Assembly: GCA_902362965.1 (NCBI GenBank)
Contig: CABIYQ010000006.1
Coordinates: forward strand, 62,001 to 126,000
Length of the DNA: 64,000 bases
Direction: 5' to 3'
Source: Oscillospiraceae bacterium
GTDB lineage: Bacteria > Bacillota > Clostridia > Oscillospirales > Ruminococcaceae
Shown: in pieces, positions 8,053-16,381 of the stretch
Numbering within the stretch: the first letter of the stretch is position 1
Layout: each line of letters begins with the position of its first letter
The notes under the pieces: model-generated
What the model was told of the DNA's origin: nothing
Database searches by the model: none
The model's input: the letters and a program-made list of their open reading frames with translations, nothing else
Made by a program: the position numbers and the translations under genes

Positions 8053-10923
8053 ATGTCATCATATATTCCGGTTATCGGTCTTGAAGTTCATGCCGAGCTT
8101 TTAACTAAATCAAAGGTTTTTTGTACCTGTAATGCAGAATTCGGCGGAGACCCTAATTCACGCTGCTGCCCTGTTTGCACAGGTATGCCCGGAACTTTGC
8201 CGGTAATTAACCAGACTGCTGTTGAATATGCGGTAAAAGCAGGCTTTGCTCTTGGCTGTGATATCAATAAATTTTCAGTATTTGACCGTAAAAATTATTT
8301 CTATCCCGATCTTCCAAAGGCTTATCAGATCTCGCAGCTGAATCTTCCCCTTTGTATAAACGGTGTTGTTACGATTGAAGTTGACGGAAAGAAAAAGGAT
8401 ATCCGTGTAAACCGTATCCATCTTGAAGAGGACGCAGGTAAGCTTGTTCATGACGACTTCAACGCTGTTTCTCTTGCCGACTACAACAGATGCGGAGTAC
8501 CGCTTATAGAAATCGTTACTGAACCTGATATTTCTTCCGCAGAAGAAGCAAAGGCTTTTGTGGAAAAAGTAAGTCTGCTTTTACAGTACGCAGGAGTTTG
8601 CGACTGTAAAATGGAGCAGGGTTCTCTCAGAGCAGATGTAAACGTTTCCATTATGAAACCGGAAGATAAGGAATTCGGTACGAGAACAGAGTGCAAAAAC
8701 TTAAACTCCTTGAAATCGATCGGACGTGCTATAGATTTTGAAATCAAGCGCCAGTCCAGACTTCTTGACATGGGTAAAAAGGTCATTCAGGAAACAAGAC
8801 GTTTTAACGATAACAGAGGCGAAACCACTTCCATGAGAACCAAAGAAGACGCTCATGATTATCGTTACTTCCCTGAACCTGATATTTTACAGGTTAATTT
8901 TACTGATGAAATGCTTGATGAAATAAAAGCAAAGCTTCCGGAAATGCCTCATAAGCGTCTGGCAAGATATACGGGTGAGTATGGTCTTTCAGAGGTTGAC
9001 GCTAAAATTCTTGTTAATCAGAAGCGTGTTTCAGACTTCTTTGACGAATCGCTTAAAGTATATAACAATCCTAAGAGCGTTGCTAACTTTATTATTGTAG
9101 AACTGCTCCGTCGTGTGAATTTAGGAGAGGTCTCAATGGATAGTCTGCCTTTTGAAGCAGACGCATTTGCAAAGCTGGTTGAAATGGCTGATACAGATAA
9201 GGTTTCTAAAAACGATGCTAAGAAAATCCTTCGTGAAATGATCTCAAGCGGCAAGTCTCCAGAGGAAATTGCCAAGGAAAAAGGAATGCTTATCGTTAAT
9301 GATATGGCAAAGGTTGCAGAAGTAATTGATTCTGTATTAAAGGCAAATGAGACAGCAGCTCAGCAGTACCGAAACGGCGAAACAAAGGTTTTCGGTTTCC
9401 TTATGGGACAGTGTTCAAAACAGCTTAAAGGCGCTTGTACTCCAAAGATAATTAAAGAAGAACTTGAAAAGAATCTTTCAGAGAGTACCGCTGCGTCTGA
9501 CATAAGCGAGGACAGTAAATCCGAAGAAATTGTTTCTGCTGAAACTCAGCTTAATATGACGGCTTATAACGATGTAAACAAATACAAGCCCGGTACTAAG
9601 AAAAATATAATGCAGATAGGTACTGATACACTTAAAAAAGAATTTGTATTGTCTGACGCTGTTGACAATATCGGCAAGGATATTACACTTAGCTGCTGTG
9701 TTTATAAAATCAGAAATATGAGTGAGTTTTCATTTATCGTTGTACGTACGGGAAGATATCTGATTCAGACTATTTATTCTCCTGAAAATTGTAAGGACAG
9801 TATTGATGGTCTTAAAGAGGGATATTTTGTTAATATTACAGGTACTGTAACAGAAAATGAAAAGGGTTACAACGGAATTGAGCTTGTTCTGAAAAATATC
9901 AGTCTTATTTCAAGTCCTGCTGAGGAATATCCTCTGCATGTTCCTAATAAGCGTTTGGGCTGTACACTTGATATTAATCTCAATAATCGTTCAGTAGCTT
10001 TGAGAAATGCTTATGAAAGAGCTATCTTTAAACTACAGGAGGGTGTATGCAACGGATTCAGAGAATTTATGCTGAAAGAAAACTTCACTGAAATCCATAC
10101 TCCGAAAATTGTTGCACAGGGTGCTGAGGGCGGTTCAAATATTTTCCATCTGGAATATTTTGACAAACCGGCATTCTTGAATCAGTCGCCGCAGTTCTAT
10201 AAACAAACTGCCGTTGCGTTCTTTGACAGAGTTTTTGAAATCGGACCTGTTTACCGTGCGGAAAAACATGCAACTTCAAGACATATTAATGAGTATATCG
10301 GTCTTGACTTTGAAATGGGTTACATTGACAGTATGTATGACGTTATGGCAATGGAAACAGCTATGCTGAAATACGTTATGGATTACATCAGGGAAAATTA
10401 TGCAAATGAAATTGAAATTTTGGAGGCAGAAGTACCTGTGATCAATGAAATCCCATGTGTTACGCTTCTTGAAGCTAAAGAAATTCTTGGAAACAAGGGT
10501 TCGGGAAATAAGCTTGACCTTGAACCTGAGGACGAAGTTTCAATTTGTGAGTATGCTAAGGAAGAATTTGACAGCGATTTTATTTTCGTAACTCATTTTC
10601 CATCATCTAAACCACCGTTTTATGCTATGGATTCTAAAGAAGACCCAAGACTTGCGTATAAGTTTGACCTTCTTTTCAGAGGTCTTGAAATAACAAGCGG
10701 CGGACAGAGAATTCATGATTATGACGAGCAGGTAACTAAGATGAAAGCTCAGGGACTTAATCCTGACGATTTCAAATATTATCTTGAAGCCCATAAATAC
10801 GGTCTGCCACCTCACGGCGGTCTTGGAATCGGTCTTGAAAGACTTGTAATGAAAATTATTAATGCTCAGAATATCAGAACATGCAGTATGTTCCCGAGAG
10901 ATATTAACAGACTTTTACCGTAA
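8053..10923 (+). CDS. Fused GatB and archaeal-type aspartyl-tRNA synthetase
   Basis: One uninterrupted 956-residue frame. Residues 1-475 are a complete GatB: start SSYIPVIGLEVHAEL, Zn-type Cys at 24, 26, 39 and 42, HLEEDAGK, ADVNVS, and the C-terminal YqeY-like tail domain ending FGFLMGQCSKQLKG..EELEKNL. Residues 476-520 are an acidic, Ser-rich linker. Residues 525-625 are an OB-fold anticodon-binding domain and 640-956 a class II catalytic core with motif 2 (GPVYRAEKHATSRHINEY), the FDLLFRGLEITSGGQR segment and motif 3 (GGLGIGLERLVM). The AspRS half is of the archaeal/eukaryal short type without the bacterial GAD insertion, the type often used as the second, non-discriminating AspRS in Clostridia. 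The fusion would join the enzyme that makes Asp-tRNA(Asn) to the one that amidates it. No stop or frameshift occurs at the junction, and one AGGAGG site serves the whole frame. Confidence 0.95.
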   Translation: MSSYIPVIGLEVHAELLTKSKVFCTCNAEFGGDPNSRCCPVCTGMPGTLPVINQTAVEYAVKAGFALGCDINKFSVFDRKNYFYPDLPKAYQISQLNLPLCINGVVTIEVDGKKKDIRVNRIHLEEDAGKLVHDDFNAVSLADYNRCGVPLIEIVTEPDISSAEEAKAFVEKVSLLLQYAGVCDCKMEQGSLRADVNVSIMKPEDKEFGTRTECKNLNSLKSIGRAIDFEIKRQSRLLDMGKKVIQETRRFNDNRGETTSMRTKEDAHDYRYFPEPDILQVNFTDEMLDEIKAKLPEMPHKRLARYTGEYGLSEVDAKILVNQKRVSDFFDESLKVYNNPKSVANFIIVELLRRVNLGEVSMDSLPFEADAFAKLVEMADTDKVSKNDAKKILREMISSGKSPEEIAKEKGMLIVNDMAKVAEVIDSVLKANETAAQQYRNGETKVFGFLMGQCSKQLKGACTPKIIKEELEKNLSESTAASDISEDSKSEEIVSAETQLNMTAYNDVNKYKPGTKKNIMQIGTDTLKKEFVLSDAVDNIGKDITLSCCVYKIRNMSEFSFIVVRTGRYLIQTIYSPENCKDSIDGLKEGYFVNITGTVTENEKGYNGIELVLKNISLISSPAEEYPLHVPNKRLGCTLDINLNNRSVALRNAYERAIFKLQEGVCNGFREFMLKENFTEIHTPKIVAQGAEGGSNIFHLEYFDKPAFLNQSPQFYKQTAVAFFDRVFEIGPVYRAEKHATSRHINEYIGLDFEMGYIDSMYDVMAMETAMLKYVMDYIRENYANEIEILEAEVPVINEIPCVTLLEAKEILGNKGSGNKLDLEPEDEVSICEYAKEEFDSDFIFVTHFPSSKPPFYAMDSKEDPRLAYKFDLLFRGLEITSGGQRIHDYDEQVTKMKAQGLNPDDFKYYLEAHKYGLPPHGGLGIGLERLVMKIINAQNIRTCSMFPRDINRLLP

Positions 10924-10926
10924 AAT

Positions 10927-10954
10927 AAAAATCCCTGCGTCAGCAGGGATTTTT
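10927..10954 (+). terminator. Terminator of the gat operon
   Basis: ATCCCTGC (10931-10938) pairs with GCAGGGAT (10943-10950), flanked by A-run and T-run. It lies between convergent genes and its T-run touches the stop codon of the Dabb gene, so it probably serves both. Confidence 0.85.
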
Positions 10955-11259
10955 TAATATTCATAATCAATACATGCTCTTGATTCTCTGACTTGAGTTA
11001 TGAATTTTCCGAATTTCAAATGCTCCGGATGGTTCTGATATGCATTTAAATCGTCAATACTTGCAAAATCACATATTAAAGCAAGGTCATAGTTGCTGTC
11101 GGGAGCGTCGGGTGAATTTGTAACAGCCTTGAAGTCTTTCATTACGGGAATCAGCGCTTTGAAATTTTTAAGCATTTCCAGTGCGGTATCAAGATTTTCT
11201 TTTTTAGTCTTACCGTCTGCATTTTCTGACAGCTTGAACATTACGATATGTTTTATCAT
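10954..11259 (-). CDS. Dabb family (stress-responsive A/B barrel) protein
   Basis: A 101-residue single-domain protein. The start MIKHIVMFKL, the central DLALICDFASIDDLNAYQNHP and HLKFGKFI are the hallmark strands and helix of the Dabb dimeric ferredoxin-like fold (PF07876). Such proteins occur in many bacteria; some relatives are enzymes or stress proteins, but no specific reaction is predictable here. It has an AAGGAG ribosome site and its own promoter, and runs toward the gat operon terminator. Confidence 0.88.
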   Translation of the reverse strand: MIKHIVMFKLSENADGKTKKENLDTALEMLKNFKALIPVMKDFKAVTNSPDAPDSNYDLALICDFASIDDLNAYQNHPEHLKFGKFITQVRESRACIDYEY

Positions 11260-11289
11260 AATTAATTCTCCTTTGATTTTTATAACCTT

Positions 11290-11318
11290 ATTATACCACT
11301 GACTTTATTATTTAACAA
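11290..11318 (-). promoter_or_regulatory. Promoter of the Dabb gene
   Basis: On the minus strand TTGTTA (11313-11318) and TATAAT (11290-11295) are 17 bases apart. The -35 box lies directly after the tyrA stop codon. Confidence 0.6.
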
Positions 11319-11320
11319 GT

Positions 11321-12175
11321 TTATTCGCTTTCTTTTGTGCGTTGCTTTAAATTTTCTTCTTTGAGGATACGACCGTCTTTAAGAAGCTGTTCAAGAGTAT
11401 CGCTGTCGTTATCGGCAATAGCGTCCCGATATTCTGTCAGATGCTTTATAAGCTCGTCAATTTCAAACACAAGGCAGTCACGGTTCGACATAAAAAGTGT
11501 AGTCCACATTGTTTCGTTCAGTGTTGCCACTCTTGTCATATCCTTAAAGCTTCCGGCGCTGAAACCAAGTTCTTTCTGCATTGTGGGACTTTTAACGTAT
11601 GCACTGGAAACTACATGGGCAAGCTGGGAGGTATAAGCGATTATGCTGTCGTGGTCAAACGGAGACGTCTCTACGATTTTACCGAATCCCATGTCTCTTG
11701 CCAGAGTTTCAACAGTCAGGACAGAGTTTTTGTCAGTTTCCGGCAGAGGTGTTACAATAAAATTAGCGCCGATAAACAGTGAGCCGTCTGAAAAATCAAA
11801 ACCGAAACGCTCTTTGCCTGCCATAGGGTGAGTGCCGACATAATTTACGCCATGTTCAGCGGCAAGTTTTGTCATATTGATCGTCATCTGACCTTTTATT
11901 CCGCATACATCAGTAAGTATACAGCCCTTTTTGAACTTACTCATATTGTCTCTCATGAACTGTTCGGTAGGCTGCGGATGCAGGCATATTATTACCATAT
12001 CGAATAAATCAAGCTCAGATGTATCCGCACCTCTTATAATACAGCCGCATTTTACTGCGTCTTCTATTACTTTTTGATTTCTGTTAAGACCATATACTTC
12101 ATGATTTGTATAGCTGGTAATCGCTTTGCAGTAAGAACCTCCGATAAGACCCAGACCTACAATAAGTATTTTCAT
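11321..12175 (-). CDS. tyrA: Prephenate dehydrogenase
   Basis: Oxidatively decarboxylates prephenate to 4-hydroxyphenylpyruvate for tyrosine synthesis. The N-terminus KILIVGLGLIGGSYCKAI is the Rossmann NAD(P) site; ILTDVCGIKG and GTHPMAGKERFGF are the TyrA signature segments, and the helical dimerisation domain follows. No ACT domain is present at the C-terminus, so feedback control by tyrosine through ACT is not expected. The second ATG (12175) is preferred because the AAGGA site lies about 8 bases upstream of it and only 1 base from the first ATG at 12184. It follows aroF closely, forming an aromatic-pathway operon. Confidence 0.93.
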   Translation of the reverse strand: MKILIVGLGLIGGSYCKAITSYTNHEVYGLNRNQKVIEDAVKCGCIIRGADTSELDLFDMVIICLHPQPTEQFMRDNMSKFKKGCILTDVCGIKGQMTINMTKLAAEHGVNYVGTHPMAGKERFGFDFSDGSLFIGANFIVTPLPETDKNSVLTVETLARDMGFGKIVETSPFDHDSIIAYTSQLAHVVSSAYVKSPTMQKELGFSAGSFKDMTRVATLNETMWTTLFMSNRDCLVFEIDELIKHLTEYRDAIADNDSDTLEQLLKDGRILKEENLKQRTKESE

Positions 12176-12187
12176 TTTTACCATTCC

Positions 12188-13195
12188 TTATAAAGTTTTA
12201 TTTTCAAATTCACACAGTTTTTTTACATCTGTCATAACATCGTCAAATGCGTCAGGAGTGAGTGACTGTGCACCGTCGCACAATGCCTTTGACGGTTCCG
12301 GATGAACTTCGATCATAAGTCCGTCTGCACCGGCTGCAACTGCTGATTTTGCAAGTGGTCTTATAAGAGAAGATTTGCCTGAAGCATGACTTGGATCCGC
12401 AATAACAGGCAAATGAGTTAGATTATGAAGTACCGGAATTGCTGAAACATCAAAAGTATTTCTTGTAGCAGTTTCAAATGTACGGATTCCTCTTTCGCAG
12501 AGAATTACATTTTCATTTCCGCCTGACATAATGTATTCAGCACTCATCAGCCATTCTTCAATAGTATTTGCAAGACCTCTTTTTAAAAGAATAGGTTTGC
12601 GGCATTTTCCGATTTCTGCAAGCATTTCAAAATTCTGCATGTTTCTTGCGCCGATTTGAATAATATCAACATCGTTGAACAGATCCAGATGTTCAAGGCT
12701 CATTAGTTCTGTTACAATAGGAAGTCCGGTTTCTTTTTTTGCAGTCAGAAGAAGCTCCAGTCCTTTTGCTTTAAGACCTCTGAATGCGTAAGGTGAAGTA
12801 CGGGGTTTAAAAGCTCCGCCTCTTAAAAAGTTTGCGCCGGAAGCTTTTACTGCTTTTGCACAGTTTACGATTTGTTCTTCGCTTTCAATGGAGCAAGGTC
12901 CTGCCATTACTGCAAAATGTCCTCCGCCGATTTTAACTCCGTTTACGTCTATCACAGTATCTTCATTGTGAAATTTTCTGTTGACCAGTTTGTATGGCTC
13001 TGATACTCTCTGAACTTTTTCAACAATATCAAGTGCGGCAACGTCTTCAACATCAATCTTTGAGGTGTCGCCAATGAGTCCGATAATAGTTGTTTCAGTA
13101 CCTGTGCTGAGATGTGTTCTGAATCCTAAATCTTCAAATTTATCTGTCAAATTTTTTATTTCTGTTTCCGTTGAATTTTTGCATACTATAATCAT
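12188..13195 (-). CDS. aroF: 3-deoxy-7-phosphoheptulonate (DAHP) synthase, type I beta
   Basis: Catalyses the first step of the shikimate pathway from PEP and erythrose 4-phosphate. Residues 1-85 form an N-terminal ferredoxin-like (FL) regulatory domain, and the TIM-barrel catalytic domain starts near residue 88. Visible motifs are MAGPCSIES, LRGGAFKPRTSPYAFRG, QIGARNMQNFEML, PILLKRG and PVIADPSHASGK with metal and substrate ligands. The architecture matches the Thermotoga-type enzyme, whose FL domain gives tyrosine/phenylalanine feedback. It is transcribed before tyrA from a strong promoter. Confidence 0.96.
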   Translation of the reverse strand: MIIVCKNSTETEIKNLTDKFEDLGFRTHLSTGTETTIIGLIGDTSKIDVEDVAALDIVEKVQRVSEPYKLVNRKFHNEDTVIDVNGVKIGGGHFAVMAGPCSIESEEQIVNCAKAVKASGANFLRGGAFKPRTSPYAFRGLKAKGLELLLTAKKETGLPIVTELMSLEHLDLFNDVDIIQIGARNMQNFEMLAEIGKCRKPILLKRGLANTIEEWLMSAEYIMSGGNENVILCERGIRTFETATRNTFDVSAIPVLHNLTHLPVIADPSHASGKSSLIRPLAKSAVAAGADGLMIEVHPEPSKALCDGAQSLTPDAFDDVMTDVKKLCEFENKTL

Positions 13196-13227
13196 TTGAA
13201 TTTCTCCTTTAATATTTTGTATTTAAT

Positions 13228-13256
13228 AGTATACCACTTTAAAGTCCAAAAGTCAA
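13228..13256 (-). promoter_or_regulatory. Promoter of aroF-tyrA
   Basis: On the minus strand TTGACT (13251-13256), a 17-base spacer and TATACT (13228-13233), about 33 bases from the start codon. The short leader leaves no room for a T-box. Confidence 0.75.
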
Positions 13257-13356
13257 TAGCTAAAAAAATAATATAATAAAAATTATGAAAAAATAACTTG
13301 TTTTGCCGTTATACAGTACCGAAGCTTCGGTTTGTTTGCGGAATCGTTTTTAATAA

Positions 13357-13445
13357 ATCTGCAAATCGCCCCTGCATAAATATTATATTCACTTTTGGGG
13401 AAGGTGAGATGTATATTATTTAACTGCTAGGGACGATTTGCAGAT
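13357..13445. repeat. Long imperfect inverted repeat in the aroF-xre intergenic region
   Basis: The 414 bases between aroF and the XRE gene hold no convincing gene. Their main feature is a hairpin of about 89 bases: ATCTGCAAATCG..CCCTGCA (13357-13376) pairs with TGCTAGGGACGATTTGCAGAT (13425-13445), and an inner stem joins AAATATTATA..TCAC (13378-13392) with GTGA..TATATTATTT (13404-13421). A 14-bp palindrome ACCGAAGCTTCGGT also lies nearby (13318-13331). It is upstream of the aroF promoter, so it is not an aroF leader. It could be a small RNA, a MITE-like remnant or a regulatory site. Confidence 0.6.
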
Positions 13446-13542
13446 CTACTGATTGTATGATTATAAAAAAGGAGAAAGATGTTCGGATAAATTATATTCA
13501 TTCGGACATCATATTACATATTATACCTCCATTGAGTCTATT

Positions 13543-13571
13543 TTGTCAATATATTCAAACGGATATATTAT
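13543..13571 (+). promoter_or_regulatory. Promoter of the small XRE regulator
   Basis: TTGTCA (13543-13548), a 17-base spacer and TATTAT (13566-13571), 38 bases ahead of the start codon. Confidence 0.6.
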
Positions 13572-13609
13572 AATATCTCTATTAGGCACAAAACAGAAGA
13601 GGAATTTTT

Positions 13610-13966
13610 ATGTATTATTATCAAAGATTACGTGATTTACGTGAAGATGCGGATAAAACACAAAAGGAAATTGCAGAATTATTAAATACCAATCAGTCAC
13701 AATATCAGAAATATGAAAGCGGAAAAAGAGAATTACCGCTTCATCATGCTATAACGCTTTCAAATTTTTATAATGTTTCCATAGACTATATAACAGGCAT
13801 AACGAATATAAAATACGGTAAAAACAATATGAACACTGAAGAAAAGAACTTGCTTGAACGCTGGAATTGTCTTACTGAAAAGAATAAAGGGAAAGCTGAA
13901 TACTTTTTTGAACAGCTGCTTAAAAAGCAGCTGCGCAGTGAAAAGGAACAGAAAAAATCCATGTAA
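13610..13966 (+). CDS. XRE-family helix-turn-helix regulator
   Basis: A 118-residue protein. Residues 5-62 are an HTH_3 domain (LRDLREDADKTQKEIAELL, then NQSQYQKYESGKRELPL, then ISIDYITG-like SIDYITGI). The remainder is a short, charged, probably helical tail (residues 75-118). GAGG lies 8 bases before the ATG. It is convergent with the MocR gene, only 9 bases apart. Target genes are unknown; self-regulation is the usual default. Confidence 0.88.
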   Translation: MYYYQRLRDLREDADKTQKEIAELLNTNQSQYQKYESGKRELPLHHAITLSNFYNVSIDYITGITNIKYGKNNMNTEEKNLLERWNCLTEKNKGKAEYFFEQLLKKQLRSEKEQKKSM

Positions 13967-13975
13967 TTAAAATTT

Positions 13976-15370
13976 TTATGTCCATGCCTGTTCAAGGCAC
14001 TTTATACCTTGGGTGATTTCTTTTTCGTCAAGTCCCGAATAACCTGCAACAATACAGCTTTTCGGTACTTTTTCTTTTCCGAAGGAATAATATTCCGATA
14101 GTCCGTAGACCTTTACATTTTCCTTAGCAGCTGATTCTACCAGTTGTTTTTCATTCATGCCATTGTTGAGCTTCATAAGTACGTGAAGCCCGGAATCAAG
14201 CCCTTTAAGACTAACATAATTTTTCAGTTTGCATGATTCTATAGATTCTGTCAGTGTATCCCGTCTCTGACGGTAAAGCTTTTTCATACGGCGTATATGC
14301 CTTTCAAAGTGTCCTCTTCCCATAAACTTAGAAAGGGTCAGCTGTTCGAATACGGGGACTGTACACGCATAAAATCCAAGTTCTTTCATAAATTTTTCAA
14401 GAAGCTTTGGAGGAAGTATCATGTAACTGATTCTCATCGAGGGAGCAAGACTTTTGGTAAAAGTATTAATATATATAACTCTGTCTCTGCTGTCAAGACT
14501 TTTCATTGCAGGTACCGGTTTTCCGGAGAATCTGAATTCACTGTCATAATCATCTTCTATAATATATCTGTTTGGAGAAGAATATGCCCAGTTTAAAATT
14601 TCCGTTCTTCTGCTGACGGGCATAGCGGTTCCCAAAGGAAAATGATGAGAGGGCGTAATGTGTACGGCGTCTGCTTGGGAATTTTTTATGAATCCACATT
14701 CCGCACCCAATTCGTCCATAGGTATAGGCAGAATTTTTAAACAATGTGAATTAAAAATTTTAAAAATTTTGGTATATCCCGGGTTTTCAATTCCGTAAAC
14801 CAGATTTCTTCCCAGAAGCTGTATTATCAGTCCTGTCAAATATTCCGAACCTGCGCCGATTATAACCTGATCCGGATGCACCTCAATGCCTCTGAAGCTT
14901 TTGAGATAATCTGAAATTTCAAGACGCAGCTCATAAATACCTCTGGAATCGCATGCGCTTAATAGTTCCGGACTTTGCTCACTTAAAGTTTCTCTTGAAA
15001 GCTTTGCCCATGTGGAAAATGGAAACAAACCGGTATCAACCATATTTGTTTTAAAATTATATTTATAATTTTTGCAGCAGGATTTTTCCGGAATATATAT
15101 GCTGCTGTTTTCCGGCTGCGTACGGTATTGAACCGCTTCTGCGTAGAATCCGCTTCCGGGTCTCGAAGTTATGTATCCCTCTGCCGCAAGCTGTGAATAG
15201 GCTGTTTCTACAGTTACCACACTTACTTTCAGGTGTGACGCCAGTTCACGTTTTGAGGGCAGTTTTTCTCCGGATTTTATGCCGCCTGTTTCAAGTTCGT
15301 TTCTTATGCGATAATAAAGCTGTTCGTAAAGAGGGGTTTTACTATTTGAATCAAGATTAAATGTTAACAT
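13976..15370 (-). CDS. pdxR: MocR-type GntR regulator with aminotransferase domain (PdxR-like)
   Basis: A 464-residue fusion of an N-terminal GntR winged helix (residues 8-76, TPLYEQLYYRIRNEL, GEKLPSKRELASHL, VSVVTVETAYSQLAAEGY) and a fold-type I aminotransferase domain (about 105-460). The PLP-binding Lys306 lies in NTFTKSLAPSMRISY, and GAGSEYLTG and IIEDDYDSEFRF are retained. It is transcribed divergently from pdxS-pdxT, which is the usual PdxR arrangement, in which PLP acts as effector and the protein activates PLP synthesis and represses itself. The paired AACCGAC repeats in the shared promoter region fit this role. The gene symbol is inferred from context. Confidence 0.88.
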   Translation of the reverse strand: MLTFNLDSNSKTPLYEQLYYRIRNELETGGIKSGEKLPSKRELASHLKVSVVTVETAYSQLAAEGYITSRPGSGFYAEAVQYRTQPENSSIYIPEKSCCKNYKYNFKTNMVDTGLFPFSTWAKLSRETLSEQSPELLSACDSRGIYELRLEISDYLKSFRGIEVHPDQVIIGAGSEYLTGLIIQLLGRNLVYGIENPGYTKIFKIFNSHCLKILPIPMDELGAECGFIKNSQADAVHITPSHHFPLGTAMPVSRRTEILNWAYSSPNRYIIEDDYDSEFRFSGKPVPAMKSLDSRDRVIYINTFTKSLAPSMRISYMILPPKLLEKFMKELGFYACTVPVFEQLTLSKFMGRGHFERHIRRMKKLYRQRRDTLTESIESCKLKNYVSLKGLDSGLHVLMKLNNGMNEKQLVESAAKENVKVYGLSEYYSFGKEKVPKSCIVAGYSGLDEKEITQGIKCLEQAWT

Positions 15371-15373
15371 TCC

Positions 15374-15435
15374 AACCGACCTTATTAAATATTCTAAAAC
15401 CGACTATTGAAGCAATGTCAATTTAGTAGTATTAT
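15374..15435. promoter_or_regulatory. Divergent pdxR/pdxS promoters with paired AACCGAC operators
   Basis: Toward pdxS, TTGAAG (15407-15412) and TATTAT (15430-15435) are 17 bases apart. Toward pdxR, TTGACA (complement of 15416-15421) precedes a TTTAGA-type -10. Direct repeats AACCGAC at 15374-15380 and 15398-15404 are 24 bases apart. They sit just upstream of the pdxS -35, and the second falls between the pdxR -35 and -10 boxes. The placement fits activation of pdxST and repression of pdxR; binding itself is inferred. Confidence 0.6.
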
Positions 15436-15505
15436 TATATCGTATTATAAAAAAACAGTCAAGATGTTTAATTTTAAAATTGGCTGACAGAAAGGTATGA
15501 AATTT

Positions 15506-16381
15506 ATGGCAAACGAACGTTATAAACTTAATAAAGAATTGGCTCAGATGCTCAAAGGCGGAGTTATTATGGACGTTACGACTCCGGAACAGGCAAAAAT
15601 CGCTGAAGCAGCAGGAGCATGCGCAGTAATGGCGCTTGAAAGAATACCGGCTGATATCCGTGCGGCAGGCGGCGTTTCAAGAATGAGCGATCCTAAAATG
15701 ATCAAGGGTATTCAGGAGGCTGTATCAATTCCCGTTATGGCAAAATGCAGGATAGGTCACTTTGCAGAAGCGCAGATTCTTCAGGCTATTGAAATTGATT
15801 ATATTGATGAGAGCGAAGTATTGTCTCCGGCTGATGACAAGTATCATATTGATAAAACAAAATTTGACGTACCGTTTGTATGCGGCGCTAAGGATTTAGG
15901 AGAAGCTCTAAGAAGAATCAGCGAAGGTGCATCAATGATAAGAACTAAGGGCGAACCTGGCACCGGAGACGTTGTTCAGGCAGTAAGACATATGAGAATG
16001 ATGCAGGGTGAGATACGCAGACTCACTTCAATGTCAAAAGACGAGCTTTATCAGGCTGCCAAAGATTTACAGGTTGACTACACTTTAGTAGAATATGTTG
16101 CCGAAAACGGTAAGCTTCCAGTTGTAAACTTTGCCGCAGGCGGTGTTGCAACTCCTGCTGACGCTGCGCTTATGATGCAGCTTGGTGCAGAGGGTGTATT
16201 TGTCGGTTCAGGTATTTTTAAATCCGGAAATCCTGAAAAACGTGCCTCATCAATTGTAAAAGCAGTTACAAATTACAATGATTATAAAATGCTGGCTGAA
16301 CTTTCCGAGGATTTGGGCGAAGCTATGGTAGGAATTAACGAGCAGGAGATTCAGCTGCTTATGGCTGAAAGAGGCAAGTAA
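15506..16381 (+). CDS. pdxS: Pyridoxal 5'-phosphate synthase lyase subunit
   Basis: Builds PLP from ribose 5-phosphate, glyceraldehyde 3-phosphate and ammonia supplied by PdxT. The start [12 protein letters not shown] is the family's normal N-terminus; it has AGAAAGG 10 bases upstream, whereas the ATG at 15497 is too close to it. The 291-residue TIM barrel shows [32 protein letters not shown], the catalytic Lys in MAKCRIGHF, and the second catalytic Lys in [13 protein letters not shown]. The stop overlaps the pdxT start (TAATG). Confidence 0.97.
   Translation: MANERYKLNKELAQMLKGGVIMDVTTPEQAKIAEAAGACAVMALERIPADIRAAGGVSRMSDPKMIKGIQEAVSIPVMAKCRIGHFAEAQILQAIEIDYIDESEVLSPADDKYHIDKTKFDVPFVCGAKDLGEALRRISEGASMIRTKGEPGTGDVVQAVRHMRMMQGEIRRLTSMSKDELYQAAKDLQVDYTLVEYVAENGKLPVVNFAAGGVATPADAALMMQLGAEGVFVGSGIFKSGNPEKRASSIVKAVTNYNDYKMLAELSEDLGEAMVGINEQEIQLLMAERGK

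Noticed and set aside
13196..13450. T-box or other riboswitch controlling aroF
   Set aside because: The consensus aroF promoter leaves a leader of only about 25 bases, and the large hairpin lies upstream of that promoter.
13453..13635. 60-codon plus-strand frame before the XRE gene
   Set aside because: It overlaps the XRE promoter and start, has low-complexity Tyr/Ile/Ser content, and the nearby ribosome-like site leads to a three-codon frame (ATG TTC GGA TAA) instead.
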